Shown here: piece after piece, positions 1 to 12,325 of the stretch
How the letters are laid out: every line of letters begins with the position of its first letter
Numbering within the stretch: position 1 is the first letter of the stretch
Source: Manihot esculenta
Lineage: Eukaryota > Streptophyta > Magnoliopsida > Malpighiales > Euphorbiaceae
DNA length: 64,000 bases
Assembly (NCBI RefSeq): GCF_001659605.2
Contig: NC_035171.2
Location: 25,337,825-25,401,824 of the forward strand
Direction of reading: 5' to 3'
Position numbers and translations under genes: made by a program
The notes under the pieces: generated by a model
The model's input: the letters and a program-made list of their open reading frames with translations, nothing else
Told to the model about the DNA's origin: nothing
The model's database searches: none

Positions 1-1366
1 TTTCAACAAAAGGCTCTTTTATTTATAATAGCAAGTTTACATATTAAAAGTATTGAAATTACTTTTTTCTTCTCTTTCCTTTTATTTTTCTCTTGTTTTG
101 TAATATTTATTTGTTTATATAATATTTTAATTAAAATTATTAATATTAGTTAATTAAAATTATTAATATTAATTTATTAAAAATGTTAGCATTAATTTAT
201 TTAAATATTAAAACCTAAATAAATGAAATATTGAGAATTTAATAATTTTGCAAAATATTGATAAATTAATATAAACACAATAGCATTTTAGTTTAATATT
301 AGAAAATTAATAATTAATGATAATTAATTTTATTAGTAAATATAATAAAATATGATATAATATTTTATCTGAAAACAAGGGAGGGGTAGAAAAAAAATAA
401 TGTTAAAAGATATTTTGATGATAAATGAAATTGGGGACCAATTTATAATTATATTATATTGGTAAGCCCTATTAATTAAAATAAGCTAAACGTTTGGGTT
501 AAATTTAAAAATGTCAAATATTATTCTACGTAATTTTTTAATTATCTTTTAATTAATTATATTTTTAATTTTTTAAATAAAATAATTCAAACTTTTTTAG
601 TTTTATATTTATATTATAATATTTTTATTTATTGAATAAAATAAATTAAATCTTTTTATAAATTTAAATTATATCTTAATATTCAAATATTGAAGTGTAA
701 AAAAATAATTATCAAATCACATAAAAAATTAATAATTCTATTCGTGATTAAAGTATTAACATTTTTCTTTATAACTTTAATCGGAAAGAATACGATAAAA
801 ATATAAATAAATAAAATAATAATAAAAAATAAAAAAAGAAATAATGAGTAAAGAGTATTAGTTTGAAAAAAAATATTTATCTCTTCTTAATCGACTAATC
901 TTCTTTATTCATTATTTTTATTTTTATTATTATTCATTTAAATTTTATTATTTTTATTATTATTAAAATTATAAAAAATCATTAGTCAATTTAATGTTTT
1001 TTTCTTTGGTGTATTAGCTAGAAATGCAACCGCTGATTTTAAAGATTATGATGTAAATATAATTTTTTAAAAATTTAAATTATTTTATCTAATAAATTAA
1101 AAAATTTAAATATAAATATGAATTTATTAAAATATATAAATTATTTTAATTAATAAATAAAAAATATAAATTAAAAAATAATAAAAATGTGTAATATAAT
1201 GATAGAGTGACTCTTTATCAAAATTAATTTATTATAAATATTAAAGTTTAGTTTAACCATTCAAAATTAAAAATTTATAATGTAAATATGATTTGAACAA
1301 AATGTTTAGACCAATGTAATAAAGTTGAGGATTAAAATGAATTATACTAAAAATTGAGGGATGAAC
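1..1366. other. AT-rich intergenic DNA, no gene seen
   Basis: Very AT-rich sequence with no coding potential that I can recognise on either strand. The last part (about 1220-1375) resembles the degenerate 'aaa-attgagggat-aa' type repeats seen elsewhere in the window. No terminal repeats or target-site duplications could be defined. Confidence 0.6.
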
Positions 1367-1374
1367 TATATAAT
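1367..1374 (+). promoter_or_regulatory. Candidate TATA box of EMC6
   Basis: TATATAAT lies just upstream of an abrupt change from AT-rich DNA to a CT-rich block (1380-1680) that looks like a plant 5'UTR. Position and context support it as the core promoter of the EMC6 gene; there is no transcript evidence. Confidence 0.4.
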
Positions 1375-1379
1375 TTACC

Positions 1380-1683
1380 CAACTCTCAACATTATCGCCC
1401 CTCTCCTCCCCTCCCCCCCTTCGGCTTCTCCATCTCTCACTCTGGTACAGCCGCTCCTCCCGCCTCCCACCTCCCGCCGATCTTCCCTCTCCTTTTCAAG
1501 CTGCTAACGTCGCTGCTGCTTTCGGTGGTCCTGGTTGCTTCTTCGCTCTTCTCGCCGCTTTTTCTTCTCCTCGTCGCTGCTTCGCTGGTCCAGTCCTTCT
1601 ACCGTCCGGTGCTGCTACTCGCCGCTGGTCCTCGTCCTCAATCACGCCGCCGCTGCGTCTCGCCGCGTCCTACGTCATTGCAG
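1380..1683 (+). other. EMC6: EMC6 5'UTR exon (inferred)
   Basis: A CT-rich, much more GC-rich block than its surroundings ends in CAG|GTGTGT at 1683/1684, a plausible splice donor. The next plausible acceptor, CCTAATTCAG, ends at 2423, so a 5'UTR intron of about 740 nt would precede the exon with the start codon. Long pyrimidine-rich leaders with an intron before the ATG are common in plant housekeeping genes. Open frames in this block look like composition artefacts (Leu/Ser/Pro/Arg-rich). Confidence 0.5.
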
Positions 1684-2084
1684 GTGTGTATGGGTTTTGA
1701 GATTTGGTTTCAGATGTGTGCTTTCTAAAATTTGTGAGATCTATTGATGTGGGTTTCTGAAATTTGTGACAATGTTAAGATTTATGAGAATGTGTTGGGC
1801 TTGTATTTGTGAGATTTATTGAAAGTTTGTTGAAATAAATACTGTTGTGAATGGACTGAGAGTTGTTTTAGTGAGATCTTCGAAATGAGTTTCTGAATTT
1901 TATTGAAATGTTAACGTGAGATTTCTGAAATTCTTGGAAATGCCAAGATTTTATGTAAATATTGCCGAGGGTTGTAATTGTGAGATTTATTGAAAATTTG
2001 TTGAATGGATCAAAGTTGTTTTTGAGAGATTGAAATTCTGATCTGAGATTGTGTGAAATTCCTTTTTTTGGGGGTTTTGATTAT

Positions 2085-2263
2085 GAGTTAATCGGGTTCA
2101 GGTAGTTCGGATAGTAAATGGGTATTGTTAAACAGGTTTGGGATGGATGTGAGTAGGGAAATCTAATTTCTAAATAGGTTTGGGACGGATTTGGGATGTC
2201 TATTTCTTAACGGGTCCGGGGTACTTAAAATTTTGCAGGTATCCTACCTGGTGCCATCCCTAA
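2085..2263. mobile_element. Truncated MITE remnant in the EMC6 5'UTR intron
   Basis: The stretch has the 'cgggttc-ggtag-ttcgga' composition and ends in GCCATCCCTA. It resembles one terminus and the inner part of the intact 516-bp hAT-type MITE at 35613-36128, whose ends are TAGGGATGGCAAC and its complement. Only one end is recognisable, so this is a decayed or truncated copy. Confidence 0.45.
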
Positions 2264-2453
2264 AATTCGCTATTTTCACCTTATTCGTTTTTAGGTTTTG
2301 TACATTGAATCTGTATGTTATAAGTTACTTGAATACCTGTTTCTTTTTTGATGAAAAATTAAGAATGCCATCAATGTTTATATGAACTCATGACCTGTAC
2401 ACTTGTTTTGCTTCCTAATTCAGCATATATTAGATCATTTTAAAGTAGAAGGT

Positions 2454-3963
2454 ATGGGACATAACGAGTCTGGTGGATCCGAGAAGAAATCAAGTGAATC
2501 TGCTAATGATTTACAAACTTTCAATGCTGAAAATTTGCAGAGTAACATGAAAGTTATATATTACAGGTTTGTTTCAACAACTAGTAGGACCCTTCTATTC
2601 TGATGAAACGTGATTTTTCTTTGTAGATCAATATGACAAGAGGCTCTTCCCAGAGCATAAATTCTAAGCTTTATTTTCTTTGCAGCCGGACATTTTTGTC
2701 TATCATTGGTGGGGTGATTGCTGGAATTTTGGGATTCACGGGTTTGACTGGATTTATCTTTTATTTCCTTATCATGGCCATCACTTCACTGGGACTCGTA
2801 GGCAAAGCAAAGTTTTCTGTTCATTCATACTTTGACTCTTGGAACCGGATTATACTTGATGGCTTTTTTGGGGGGCTTATGGTATGTTCCTCAATTTAAT
2901 ACTAGTTCGTTTTTTACTTTATTCCTAATTCTGATTTTCCTTTGGATAAGGTTCCCCTGGTAACATTTTCCTTTTTTATAGTAAAATCCTTTTTCTGTGC
3001 AAGTATTCTTTATCATATTTGAAATAGGTAGTGTCACATGTAGTTCAATGTTGGGAATGGAGACTCCATAAGTTGATAATCAGGCCTATCAATTAATACC
3101 AGCCAGTGACTCCTCTTTCTACAAAAAGTGAATAGCAGAGTTGGTTTTATTTGAGATTTTATAAGTCTTGAAATATTGATGTGGATTTGGTGTATAACAG
3201 AGCTGAATGGTGACAAAAGTTCCATAAAGCCAACTCTAACTAGTTTGGGATTATGGCTTAGTTGCTGTTAGTGGTGGTGTTGGGATATGGCTTTATATTT
3301 TCTTAATTTTTTAGATGCCACTTTCTGAAAATTTGGTTCCATCCATGCCTGTTTCTGAAGTTATGTGGCAATTTCAATAAATTGCTGGGTAATCTTCTTG
3401 ATTCTTGATTTTTTTTGTACTTTAATAGACTGAATATTTTTTTCCCTTTCCATTTTCATGCAGTCGTTCGTGCTATTCTGGACGTATCCTTCATTTTTCA
3501 CTTTATTATTGTTATTTACATATAACTTTCTCAAATCAATGATAGCAACAATCTTTAAAGTTGTAATCTTGAAAGCAAAATGTGAGCTGCATGACCTTTA
3601 TTGAAGATGACAATATCATTACATATTAGCATTTGCATTTGCTGATGGTGAATCCTCTATGGGTTGCTGTAGGGATCAATTAGTATAGTTTTCTATGCTG
3701 AACATGTGATGAAAACGCACAAGGGGTGGGGAAATTATGTGCTCTTCGAGTGTGTTGCATTTTCCATTTAATTCTCAATATTTGAAATATGCATTAATTT
3801 TATTTTTCCCTTTTGCCTCATTGATTGGCATTATTGACAGCGCTTTAGGAAACTTTAAGCATCTTTTATATAAATTTTCTGAAGATTCAGGTATTTATTT
3901 CCTTTATTGTATCATCTCCTTGACATGAAAAGATTTGCATATGATTTCGTGCATATATTCTGA
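2454..3963 (+). CDS. EMC6: ER membrane protein complex subunit 6 (EMC6/TMEM93 family)
   Basis: Four coding exons join to an uninterrupted 119-aa protein: 2454-2566, 2686-2881, 3464-3483 and 3933-3963 (TGA). All introns are GT-AG. EMC6 is a core membrane subunit of the ER membrane protein complex, which inserts tail-anchored and multipass proteins into the ER membrane (family knowledge). Visible features are a hydrophilic N-terminus (1-35) with SANDLQTFNAENLQ, then three hydrophobic segments (about 40-58, 60-77 and 95-112). These contain the family signatures SIIGGVIAGILGFTGL and YFDSWNR. The last segment reads FVLFWTFAYD across two junctions and the protein ends in VHIF, as in plant homologues I recall. 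The start at 2454 fits the family length; an upstream 5'UTR intron is likely. Exon 3 of the coding set is only 20 nt. No disruption is seen. Confidence 0.93.
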
Positions 3964-4260
3964 CGAGGGATCTGTTACATCTTGATGGAAAGTGCTGCTG
4001 CTGCTGCTTGTGACTCCAGTTTATACCAACACTGGAGCTTGAACGAATGTTTAATGCTTCTATCAATTACAAAATTCATCCTTATCTTCATTTATCTTTT
4101 TGAAGTTTGGTTCTGTGGACTTGTTACTCACAGGCTTGACTGTAGAATTTTGCAAGGAAGCTGCTTTGTTTGTTTCTGATGTTTTTCTATGTTGTACGTT
4201 GATGATTGTTCAATGAATGTATGTTTGAAGATTTCAGTTTTAATCTCTCTGATTGCTTCT
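3964..4260 (+). other. EMC6 3'UTR / downstream region
   Basis: Non-coding sequence after the EMC6 stop. TG-rich and T-rich stretches with AATGAATG and AATATAAATG near 4205-4268 are possible plant polyadenylation signals, but the exact end of the transcript cannot be fixed. The next recognisable feature is the decayed gypsy element from about 4330. Confidence 0.4.
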
Positions 4261-4329
4261 CAATATAAATGACGTCCTCTCCGGCCCTGGTAATTGCAGC
4301 AAAGATCAAACCAACAAATGTGAACAGCT

Positions 4330-6480
4330 ATATGCAGTCATGCTTTGACAATATCTATGTTTTGGATATTCTGTATTTTGTTGATGGTTTTGGGTGCTTC
4401 CATGTTTTGGATAGCACTGATCTTCTCATGATTTGCCTCTATGCTCCTTTTTGAGATGATATATCCTAGAAACTTTTCAGCCTTTATTCCGAAAGTATAT
4501 TTTTTCGGGTTCAGCTTTATGACCACCTTATCCAGGAAATCAAAGATTTTTCAGATATACTTTGGGTGTTCTTCCAATGATCGGCTTTTTACCCTCATGT
4601 CGTCTACGTATACTTCAATGGTTGATCCCACCATGTCCTTAAAGATTCTTGATACTTACCTTTTGTATGTGATTCTAGCTTTTTTTAAACCAAAAGGCAT
4701 TACTTTGTAGCAGTAAACTCCTTCGTCTCTTATGAACATAGTCTTTTCTGCGTCCTCAGTATCCATCATGATTTGGTGGTATCTTGAGATGGTATCAAGG
4801 AAAGAGACTACCGTATGATCTAAGATCGATTCCACTAATCTGTCGATGGACGACAATGGGTAATGATCTTTCGGACATGCTTTGTTCAGCTCAGTGAAGT
4901 CTATGCACATAGTCCATGCATATTCTCCACTTTCCGTTAGCTTTCTTGACTAGGATCACATTGGCTAGCTACGTGGGATACTACACTTCTTTTATCAATC
5001 TTACGCTCAAAAACTTATTAACCTCCTCTTTGATTACTTGTTGCCTCTCTGGTGCAATAAGAGACAGGTCTACACCCGCTACATCCTTTAAGGACCAAGC
5101 AAAAGTTGACACTCGACTCTTTAGCAACTCCACTAGACGAGTCCTTGTTTCACCGGTTAGCATAGTGCTAAACTGTACATTTTGCTCCTTTCCTATCTAG
5201 ACTTCCTTTACCAGGTCTGCTGGTTCTGGTTTTATGTGAGATTTCGGTTTCTCTAGCAATTCGATGGATATGGTTGCTTTCTCAAGACTTTTTGTTGGAT
5301 GTCCATAACCTTCTGTGGCTAACCTCGAATTGCCTCGGATTGTCTTGGACCACTGCTATTCCCCCAAGAGCTGAAAGCTTAAGACACATAGTACCCATGT
5401 TAATAATAATACCGTAGCAGTTTAGGACTGGGTGGTCGAGTATCACATTGTACGCGAATGTGATATCTACCACTGCAAACTCTGCATACAACTCTCGCCT
5501 ATACTTCTCATCACTTAATACTAGGGGAAGATTGATGGTACCTAGCATTGCCACGGTCTTATCTCCTAACCCCACTAAAGGATATGAAACTCTAATAAGG
5601 TTGTTTTTATCTAAGCCTAACTTATTAGAAATATTTAAGATGAGAAGATTAACAGAACTACTTGTATCTACAAGTACCCGCTGTACCTCATACCAGTTCA
5701 GGAGGACCTTAACGACCAGTGGGTCGTTTTTAAAGAACTCGACCGCTTTGTCAATGGGATCGAACCTTACTTCTGGCTTGGTCCAGGATTCTTAATGGAC
5801 AAACAGGACATCCTCTACCACACGCTTATTTTTTCCTTTACCCTTATCAGGTCCTTCCGTAATAACATGTACGATTTTGGGCATTTTGAGAGATTAGAGA
5901 GGAAATATTACTTTTTTTCAAAAGAAAAAGGAGCAATAGACCGACTTTAATCCAAATGAACGTATAGAGTTCAGTGGATTCACGTCAACAGAATCAAATG
6001 ATATTGTTGAGATTAGATGGATGATGTGACTGGAATGAAACTGTGCTGTGATTGGCTAGAACCTGCAAGGAAGAAAAAGTGAGGTGGTGGTGAGTGTTTA
6101 TGGCAGCTACTTTGACAATGCAAGGAATTGCTTAAAGTTTTAGTATTAGAGAATAGCATACATTTACCTTTGTGATTTTATCCTTTTATACTATAAGAAG
6201 CTAGAGATAAAAATGATATTGTTCGATAAACCGGCGGTGATGTGGTCAGCTACATGATAAGGAATATCGTCAGCTAATGGGTTAGAAATTTCGCGATTAT
6301 AGGCGTAATGGGATATAGTATAATGGGATACACTGGACTGTCTTGCTTAATGGTAATTTTGTATTGAGACTCGCTCTATCGAGAGAAGGCAAGACTTTAA
6401 TGATGAATTGGGTGTTTAGATTGCCCGAATTTTCCCTTCATCGGGTCGGACTGCATTTTCTATTTATTAAATCCTTATCA
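4330..6480 (-). mobile_element. Decayed Ty3/gypsy (Tat-like) retrotransposon, copy 1
   Basis: Read on the minus strand, pieces of a gypsy polyprotein appear in the correct order. An aspartic-protease-like region (5282-5880) has SVNLLIL and a later ILDHPVLN motif. A pre-RT segment follows (4981-5163; APERQQVIKEEV). The RT comes next (4656-4910; DFTELNKACPKDHYPL and YKVMPFGLKKA), then the RT C-terminal part (4338-4526; KFLGYIISKRSIEAN). Frames are broken by stops, frameshifts and at least one gap between the pre-RT and RT pieces. The 'LNKACPKD' RT type is typical of non-chromovirus plant gypsy elements of the Tat/Ogre group. The stretch 5885-6480 has no ORF but is similar to 56340-57000, so it is probably element leader/LTR. 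A related copy lies at 36556-37075 plus 56208-57000. Confidence 0.8.
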
Positions 6481-8630
6481 CATAGTTCTATTTTATTGCA
6501 ATAGCATGGGATTTACTTTAAGCATTTGATATGTAGCATTAATTATCGATAAAGTACTAGTTACTTATCAAAATAAAATTAATCAAATCGATAATAGAAA
6601 ATAAAAAGTTAAAAGATAACTTTTTTAAAAAAATTAATAAAGCAGAAAGTAATCTTACTAGAATAATAGAATTTTATTGATTTGGAAAGTATATATAAAA
6701 TAATACAAAAAAAACAAATTATACAATTTCTTATAATTAAACATTATTAAAAATTTCTATAAGTATGACATAACTATAGTTATAATTATTATTAATTTTA
6801 TAATATAAAATATCATTAAAAAAATTAGTCAATATCAAGATATTACATTTTGAATTATTGCATAAAATTCAAAGAGTTAAAAAAATATAAAACCTATATA
6901 TATAGAAAAATAATATAAGATTTAAAAAATCAATAATATTTTAAAATTAAAAAGACATGACAATTAAGCATTTATAAAATATAAAATAAACATATCAGAT
7001 AAAAAAATGTAAATCTAAGTTAACTGAAAATTTATAAGAGAAATGACATAACTGATTTTGTATATTTTTATATATAAAAGAAATAATTTTTAAAATTGGA
7101 TAGAAAAAGAATTAATTTGAAATTATATAATATATCATTATTAGATTGAGTTCCATTTATTTTTAAAAAATTAATTAATTAAAATGCATTTTGTAAATGT
7201 AAACAATTTAAAAATAAATTTTAATTAAATTGTTGTGTCAATTTAATAATAACTAATTAATTTTCATATTTTAATTTTAATTATAATAAATATGTTATAA
7301 ATTATTAGGGATTAATAAAATGTTTGAGCCAATTAAGAAAAATTAAATTTATTATAGTTATTTAGGAATTTTTTTTATATAAATTCTTGAAGGGGCTAAT
7401 TGAAAATTTAAATGATTTATTAATAAAAAAAATAAACTTTAATATATCTAATTAAAACTTTAAAAAAAAATGTTTGAAGGGCGAAGGTCCCCTTGCAACC
7501 TTCTCTCCGCTATTGATTGCAATTGTTGTGAGTTAATTGTCTAACTCTTGAACTCATCCCAAGCCTAAAAGGAAAAAAATTCAAGTCTCTTTTTTCAGTT
7601 TTTAAGGAAAATTAGGAGACCGTGGATTTTGATCATAAATGGTGTGGTGAATTATACTGAGATCAATTTGTATAGACAAACTAGACAGTCTATATTTAGA
7701 AATTTAAATTCTATTAAGTGAAAATTAGATGTGCGCTATAAGATAGAATCCTAAATTTGCTTTATGATAATTAATCTCTTTTTTCTTTCATATTGGTTAA
7801 TGGACTAAAATTTCTAGATATTAATATTGTGTAATAATTTCTTTATATTGATACTTAAATTGATTAAATAAAATTAGAAAAATCTAATTGATATAAGGTG
7901 GGATATGTATTGTAATACATTTCCAACTCACACAAACAATTCCTCATCGGAAGAAACTCAAAAAAATACAAACTATGGAATTCTAAAATAGTCAATAGCA
8001 AAACCAGCTGTGGTGTGCTGATACTTTATGTGGAAAGAAAAGAATGAAGAAGCCATTTTTCAGAGAATTTGAAGGATCACGTTGATAAATTCATTCATAC
8101 ATCCATTTCTGATGAATAAAGGGTTTTTTCATGAAGCAGTGAATTGGGTAATTTACTTTAGTAACAAAAAAAAACATAATGAAACACTACAATCCGACGA
8201 CAAACTATCAACAAATTAATAAAATTTTTTAATATATTTAAATAAAATTTCAACTAAACATATATAATAAACCACAAATCTCATAATCAAAATCAAAGTC
8301 AAAATCTAACAAAATTGAAAATATATAAATGCACCAAATCTAATTAGCACAATACAATAAAATCCAAAATATAATATAATAAAAAAGAACATAGAGTGAA
8401 ATAGAAGAATCAACACCAGATCTAAGAGTGAAGCCAAAACAAAGAAGAAATAGTATAAAAAAGCCCAATTTTTATCTCAACAATATTGAGAGAGCAATTT
8501 GGATACGAGATCTTAACATGCCACAATAAGAAGAATGAAAGGCATGGAAGAAAAAGAAATCAAAATCTTGTAATCAACAATGGTGAGAATCATGAATCCT
8601 TTGCGCTTGCCGATGGAACTATATTTATCA
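6481..8630. other. AT-rich intergenic DNA, no gene seen
   Basis: No ORF with recognisable content on either strand. A short less AT-rich patch (7470-7560; 'gaaggtccccttgcaacc') may be old repeat debris. No inverted or direct terminal repeats could be paired by eye. Confidence 0.5.
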
Positions 8631-8639
8631 CATAAATAA

Positions 8640-11300
8640 CACTTTCTAATGATTAAACCCAAAAGGACTTGGGTAATTCTACAAGACGCATCATGTATCG
8701 TACTATATTCAATAGAGTTTACTTTCTCCTTTCATACGCTATTGTGTTGCGGTGTATAAGGAGGAGTCCATTGAGATAATATTCCATTATCTTTTAAATA
8801 ATTTTAAAATTCTTAGCTTAAGTATTCTCTACCTTTATATGATCGTAGTGTTTTAGTTCTTTTATAAATTTATTTCTCTACTTCATTTTTTAATTCTTTG
8901 AACTTTTGAAAGGCTTCATATTTATACTTCCTCAAGTATAAGTATACAAAACTTGAATAATCATCAAAGAAGATAATAAAGTATAAGTATCCTCATTTAG
9001 CATGTGCAGTCATTTGGATTACATACATCTATATGTATGAGTTCCAATACATCATTGGTACACGATTCCTTTCCACTAAAGGACATTTTTATCATCTTGC
9101 CAAGTAAACAAGAATCATATGTTTCAAATGATTCATAATCAAATGATCTCAAGTCGCTAGTCTCATGTAACTCAGTCATATATTTCTTATTTATTTGACC
9201 TAAATGATAGTGTCATAGGAAGGATAGTATTATGTTATCTTTCTTGGGTCTTAGTATTTATGTTATTTATCTATTTAGCATTGTCAATAATATAAATTTC
9301 ATCAATACTGAATGTTGAATAATAAAATATATTATTATAAATACCGAGTAACCTTTGTTCTTATTAATGAAAATATTAAAACCTTGTATTTACTAGACAA
9401 GTTGATATGGAACCCTAGATTAACAATGCAATCTAAAACCTCAACACACAATAACATTAAGTTGTATCCCAAGATTAATTTTCAATTGTCCTACTAAACC
9501 CTTGAATAATGAATAAATAAGAATGTAGTTAATCAAATAAGAAAACAAGAGTGAAATCACCACAAAGCTACTAAGCTTGATAAGATGCTAATTCTTAATG
9601 CAACACAAACTTAAATAAAATTCTCATAAGAATTTTTTTTAAACAAAGAAGATAATTGTTCATAATATATAAGAGCTAAATTTGTAGCTACCACTTAGAG
9701 GAACTTTTATAGCTTTCTAAAACTCTAATCCTAGTGGTAAAAGAATTAATTTTAATGTAGAAAGAATTCTCGATCAAACAGTCAAAATTTTCTCAATAAG
9801 GATCACAATAAAAAATCATTTTCTTAAATGAACTAGGAGAACTATTCTCCATAGATGGGCCGGACAAACTTGGCTTCTAAAATGGGCCTAATTAATTTAA
9901 ACCAAATCTAATAAAATACCAAAATAACAAAATGAATCTAAGTGCAATTTGACTTAAATGAGCTATAGGGCCAAAATAGGTGTTGCACACCTCAAATGAG
10001 TTGAAGTTCATGTATTGCAGTTCTTTGCTTTCTTTGGACTCTTTAAGTTGATTTTCAAGTCCTTTTGTAGGTCTTTATATATTTCAAGCTTGATCGTCTT
10101 ATTACTTGTTTATTTGCGAAGTATTGTGAATGATCTTTCGTGAATGTTCCCATACTTTTCAAACATAATTTTTATCTCGGACACCTTTCTTTCATTTATG
10201 ATAATTTGATATTGGATGATTTGAAAGTTGGTTTTGAGTTTCGTAGCTAGCATGTTTGACGATTCCTGGAGCTCTTGTGTACTTCAGTTTTATTAAAAAG
10301 TAATGTCACCCTTGTATACGCATCACAAGTTAAATAAATATTATTGTTAGAATGAGATGAAATAAAAGTAATAATCATTAATTTCTAATACTAATATAGA
10401 AGATAAATCTAAATGATATGTTCCTACAGTAGATGTAGCAACTTTTGCTCCATTTACAACTCGTAGGTCCACTTCACTTTTATTTACTATTCCACTACTC
10501 CTTAGTCTCTGTAGATTGAAAAATAAGTATAACCATAACTGGTATCTAATACACATAAATGATTTTCAAAAGTAGTATTAGTCTTTCTCTAAATAACATA
10601 AATATCTGAAGTTGAAGCATATGCATACTTCTCCTTCTTGAGAGACTTTAAGAAGGCCTTATAATTTCTCTTCTAGTGTCTAGTCTTTCCACAATGGAAG
10701 GAAGTCCCTTCAAAGTTAGTCTCCTTGGCAGGCCTTTTTTTCCTTATTTTTACTTACCCCAACATGGGTCTTGGTTTTTTTCTTCTTTTTCTTTCCTTTC
10801 TTGTTCTTTTGGAATTAGAGGAATCATGAACCATGACTGCTTTATTCTTCTTCATAGAATCTTCAACAGTCTTGAGCAAGTTCATTAGTTCGAGCAGTGT
10901 AGTGGATATCTTATTCATTTGATAATTTAACACATATTGTGTATAAGAATCTGGTAAAGACTATAGAATTAAGTGCACGTTTAATTCATGATCCATTATA
11001 AAGCCCAAAGCAGCAAGCCTCTCAATATACCCATTCATCTTCAACCCATGATGCATAGTGATTTTTTTTTTTCACTATCTTGATATCTCATATCATTTCG
11101 TGTAACTCTATTCTCAAGCAATTATTCTCAAGTAGTTCCTTCATACGAGAGATGATTGTATGAGCATCTATATGCTCATGTTGCTTTTGGAGCTTTAGGG
11201 ACATAGAGGCAAGCATGATACATGTTGTCTACTCCTTATCCTCAGTATGCTTCTAACAAGCATCATGCTCCTTAACTGGAACATCATCTTGTAGAACTAG
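8640..11300 (-). mobile_element. Decayed Ty1/copia retrotransposon fragment
   Basis: On the minus strand, copia gag-pol pieces occur in the right order. Gag and nucleic-acid-binding region remnants lie at about 10600-11300. The protease to GAG-pre-integrase junction lies at about 10380-10500 (VDLRVVNGAKVATSTVGTYH). The GAG-pre-integrase/integrase start lies at 8997-9179 (CLLGKMIKMSFSG, then IHIDVCNP). The integrase core lies at about 8690-8790 (SQWTPPYTPQHNSV, corresponding to the PPGTPQ-NGVSERRN region of the family). All frames carry stops or shifts. Roughly 9190-10340 does not match and may be a later AT-rich insertion. RT and RNase H were not found, and no LTR could be paired. Confidence 0.75.
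9190..10340. other. Non-coding stretch interrupting the copia remnant
   Basis: The sequence lies between the GAG-pre-integrase and protease pieces of the decayed copia element. It shows no copia similarity that I can read and no other gene. It may be inserted DNA or too decayed to recognise; I could not define its ends. Confidence 0.3.
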
Positions 11301-11329
11301 TAGGATAGCCTTAATAATAGGTTATAGGA

Positions 11330-11700
11330 CAATAAATGCGGAGTTGGCTGATTTGTATCCTCTACATGCACACTTATGATCTCCGTGCTGAACTAAGGAG
11401 GCGACCAACTCATAGGAGGTTGGCATATTTACTCTGGTTTCATCAGGTCGTACCAGACTCATTCGACCTATATAAAAATGAGCTCCTTTCGGTTACTGAG
11501 GTAAACCATATCGGCATTCAAAACGTTGTTATAGTACAGGTCTTTAAGGAAATCGGTTTGTTCGTTCCAGGCTTGGATAAATTCAGGAGTGTTATTGGTT
11601 TGATTTTTTATATTCAATAGGTCGGGCTTATTACTGCTCGGTCCGACCAGATGGAAAGGTTTTTGATTCACGTGTACACGTATCACGATCTTGAAATCAT
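11330..11700. other. Unclassified less AT-rich segment, possibly an LTR fragment
   Basis: A 370-bp patch of more balanced base composition contains CTATATAAAAATG at about 11468 and several short inverted words (for example GGTCGTACC, GGTCGGG, GGTCCGACC). Its open frames resemble no protein I recognise. A TATA-like element in a balanced-composition island next to retrotransposon debris would fit an LTR fragment, but no partner LTR was found. Confidence 0.25.
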
Positions 11701-12179
11701 ATTTTTTTATATGTTATTAATAGAAATTTCAGAAAAATTTTTTTTTATTTTTTTTAAAAAATTTAACATTCCAAACAATATTCAAGGGGTTTAGGGTTTT
11801 GGGATTTTCAAGTTGATATTTAATTTGAAATTTTTTTAAAATAATTCTTAAACTACTTGGTTACTACAATTCAGTCATAGATCATTGTTGTTATTTGAGA
11901 ATTGTTCTTGAAGTTTGGTGCAATTTGGATTTGAATTTTTGAGTTTTAATGGGTTAGTTTTTATGTTTTTGATTTTTTTTTAGTTTTTATTTTTATTAAA
12001 TACAGTAAATAAGTTTGATATTTAAAAATTAAAGAAAATAATATTTTAAGATTAAAGATAATATTTTATTATACGGGGACTAATATGAACTTAAACAAGG
12101 TTTGGTTTATTTGACCTAAAAACTTAAAATGGGTTTATTTTGAATTTCAAGGGATGGAATTTTGGCCAATAAAATTTCT

Positions 12180-12325
12180 CCACGTCATATCCCGTGAACC
12201 CTCTCGAGACACGAACAGGCGATAAAAAAACCCTTGCGGCCTCTCTCCTTACTGAAACTCCAGTCTTTACTCTCTGAGCTCTCTTTGGTTCTCATCTAAA
12301 CCTTCCTCACTTCAAATCTTCAGCA
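12180..12325 (+). promoter_or_regulatory. CCT7: CCT7 proximal promoter and 5'UTR
   Basis: Just upstream of the CCT7 start codon the base composition becomes CT-rich (12236-12325), as in plant leaders. Visible words are CCAAT in 'ggccaataaa' (about 12161), an ACGT-core motif CCACGTCA at 12180-12187, and AAACCCTTG near 12228, a telo-box-like word found near translation-related plant genes. These are motif matches only; transcription start and function are inferred. Confidence 0.35.

Noticed and set aside
1354..1747. Leu/Ser/Pro-rich ORFs upstream of EMC6
   Set aside because: Overlapping frames in a CT-rich leader; better explained as EMC6 5'UTR with a splice donor at 1684.
11468..11480. TATA-like sequence as the promoter of CCT7
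   Set aside because: It lies about 850 bp upstream of the start codon inside a repeat-like patch, and a CT-rich leader starts much closer at about 12236.
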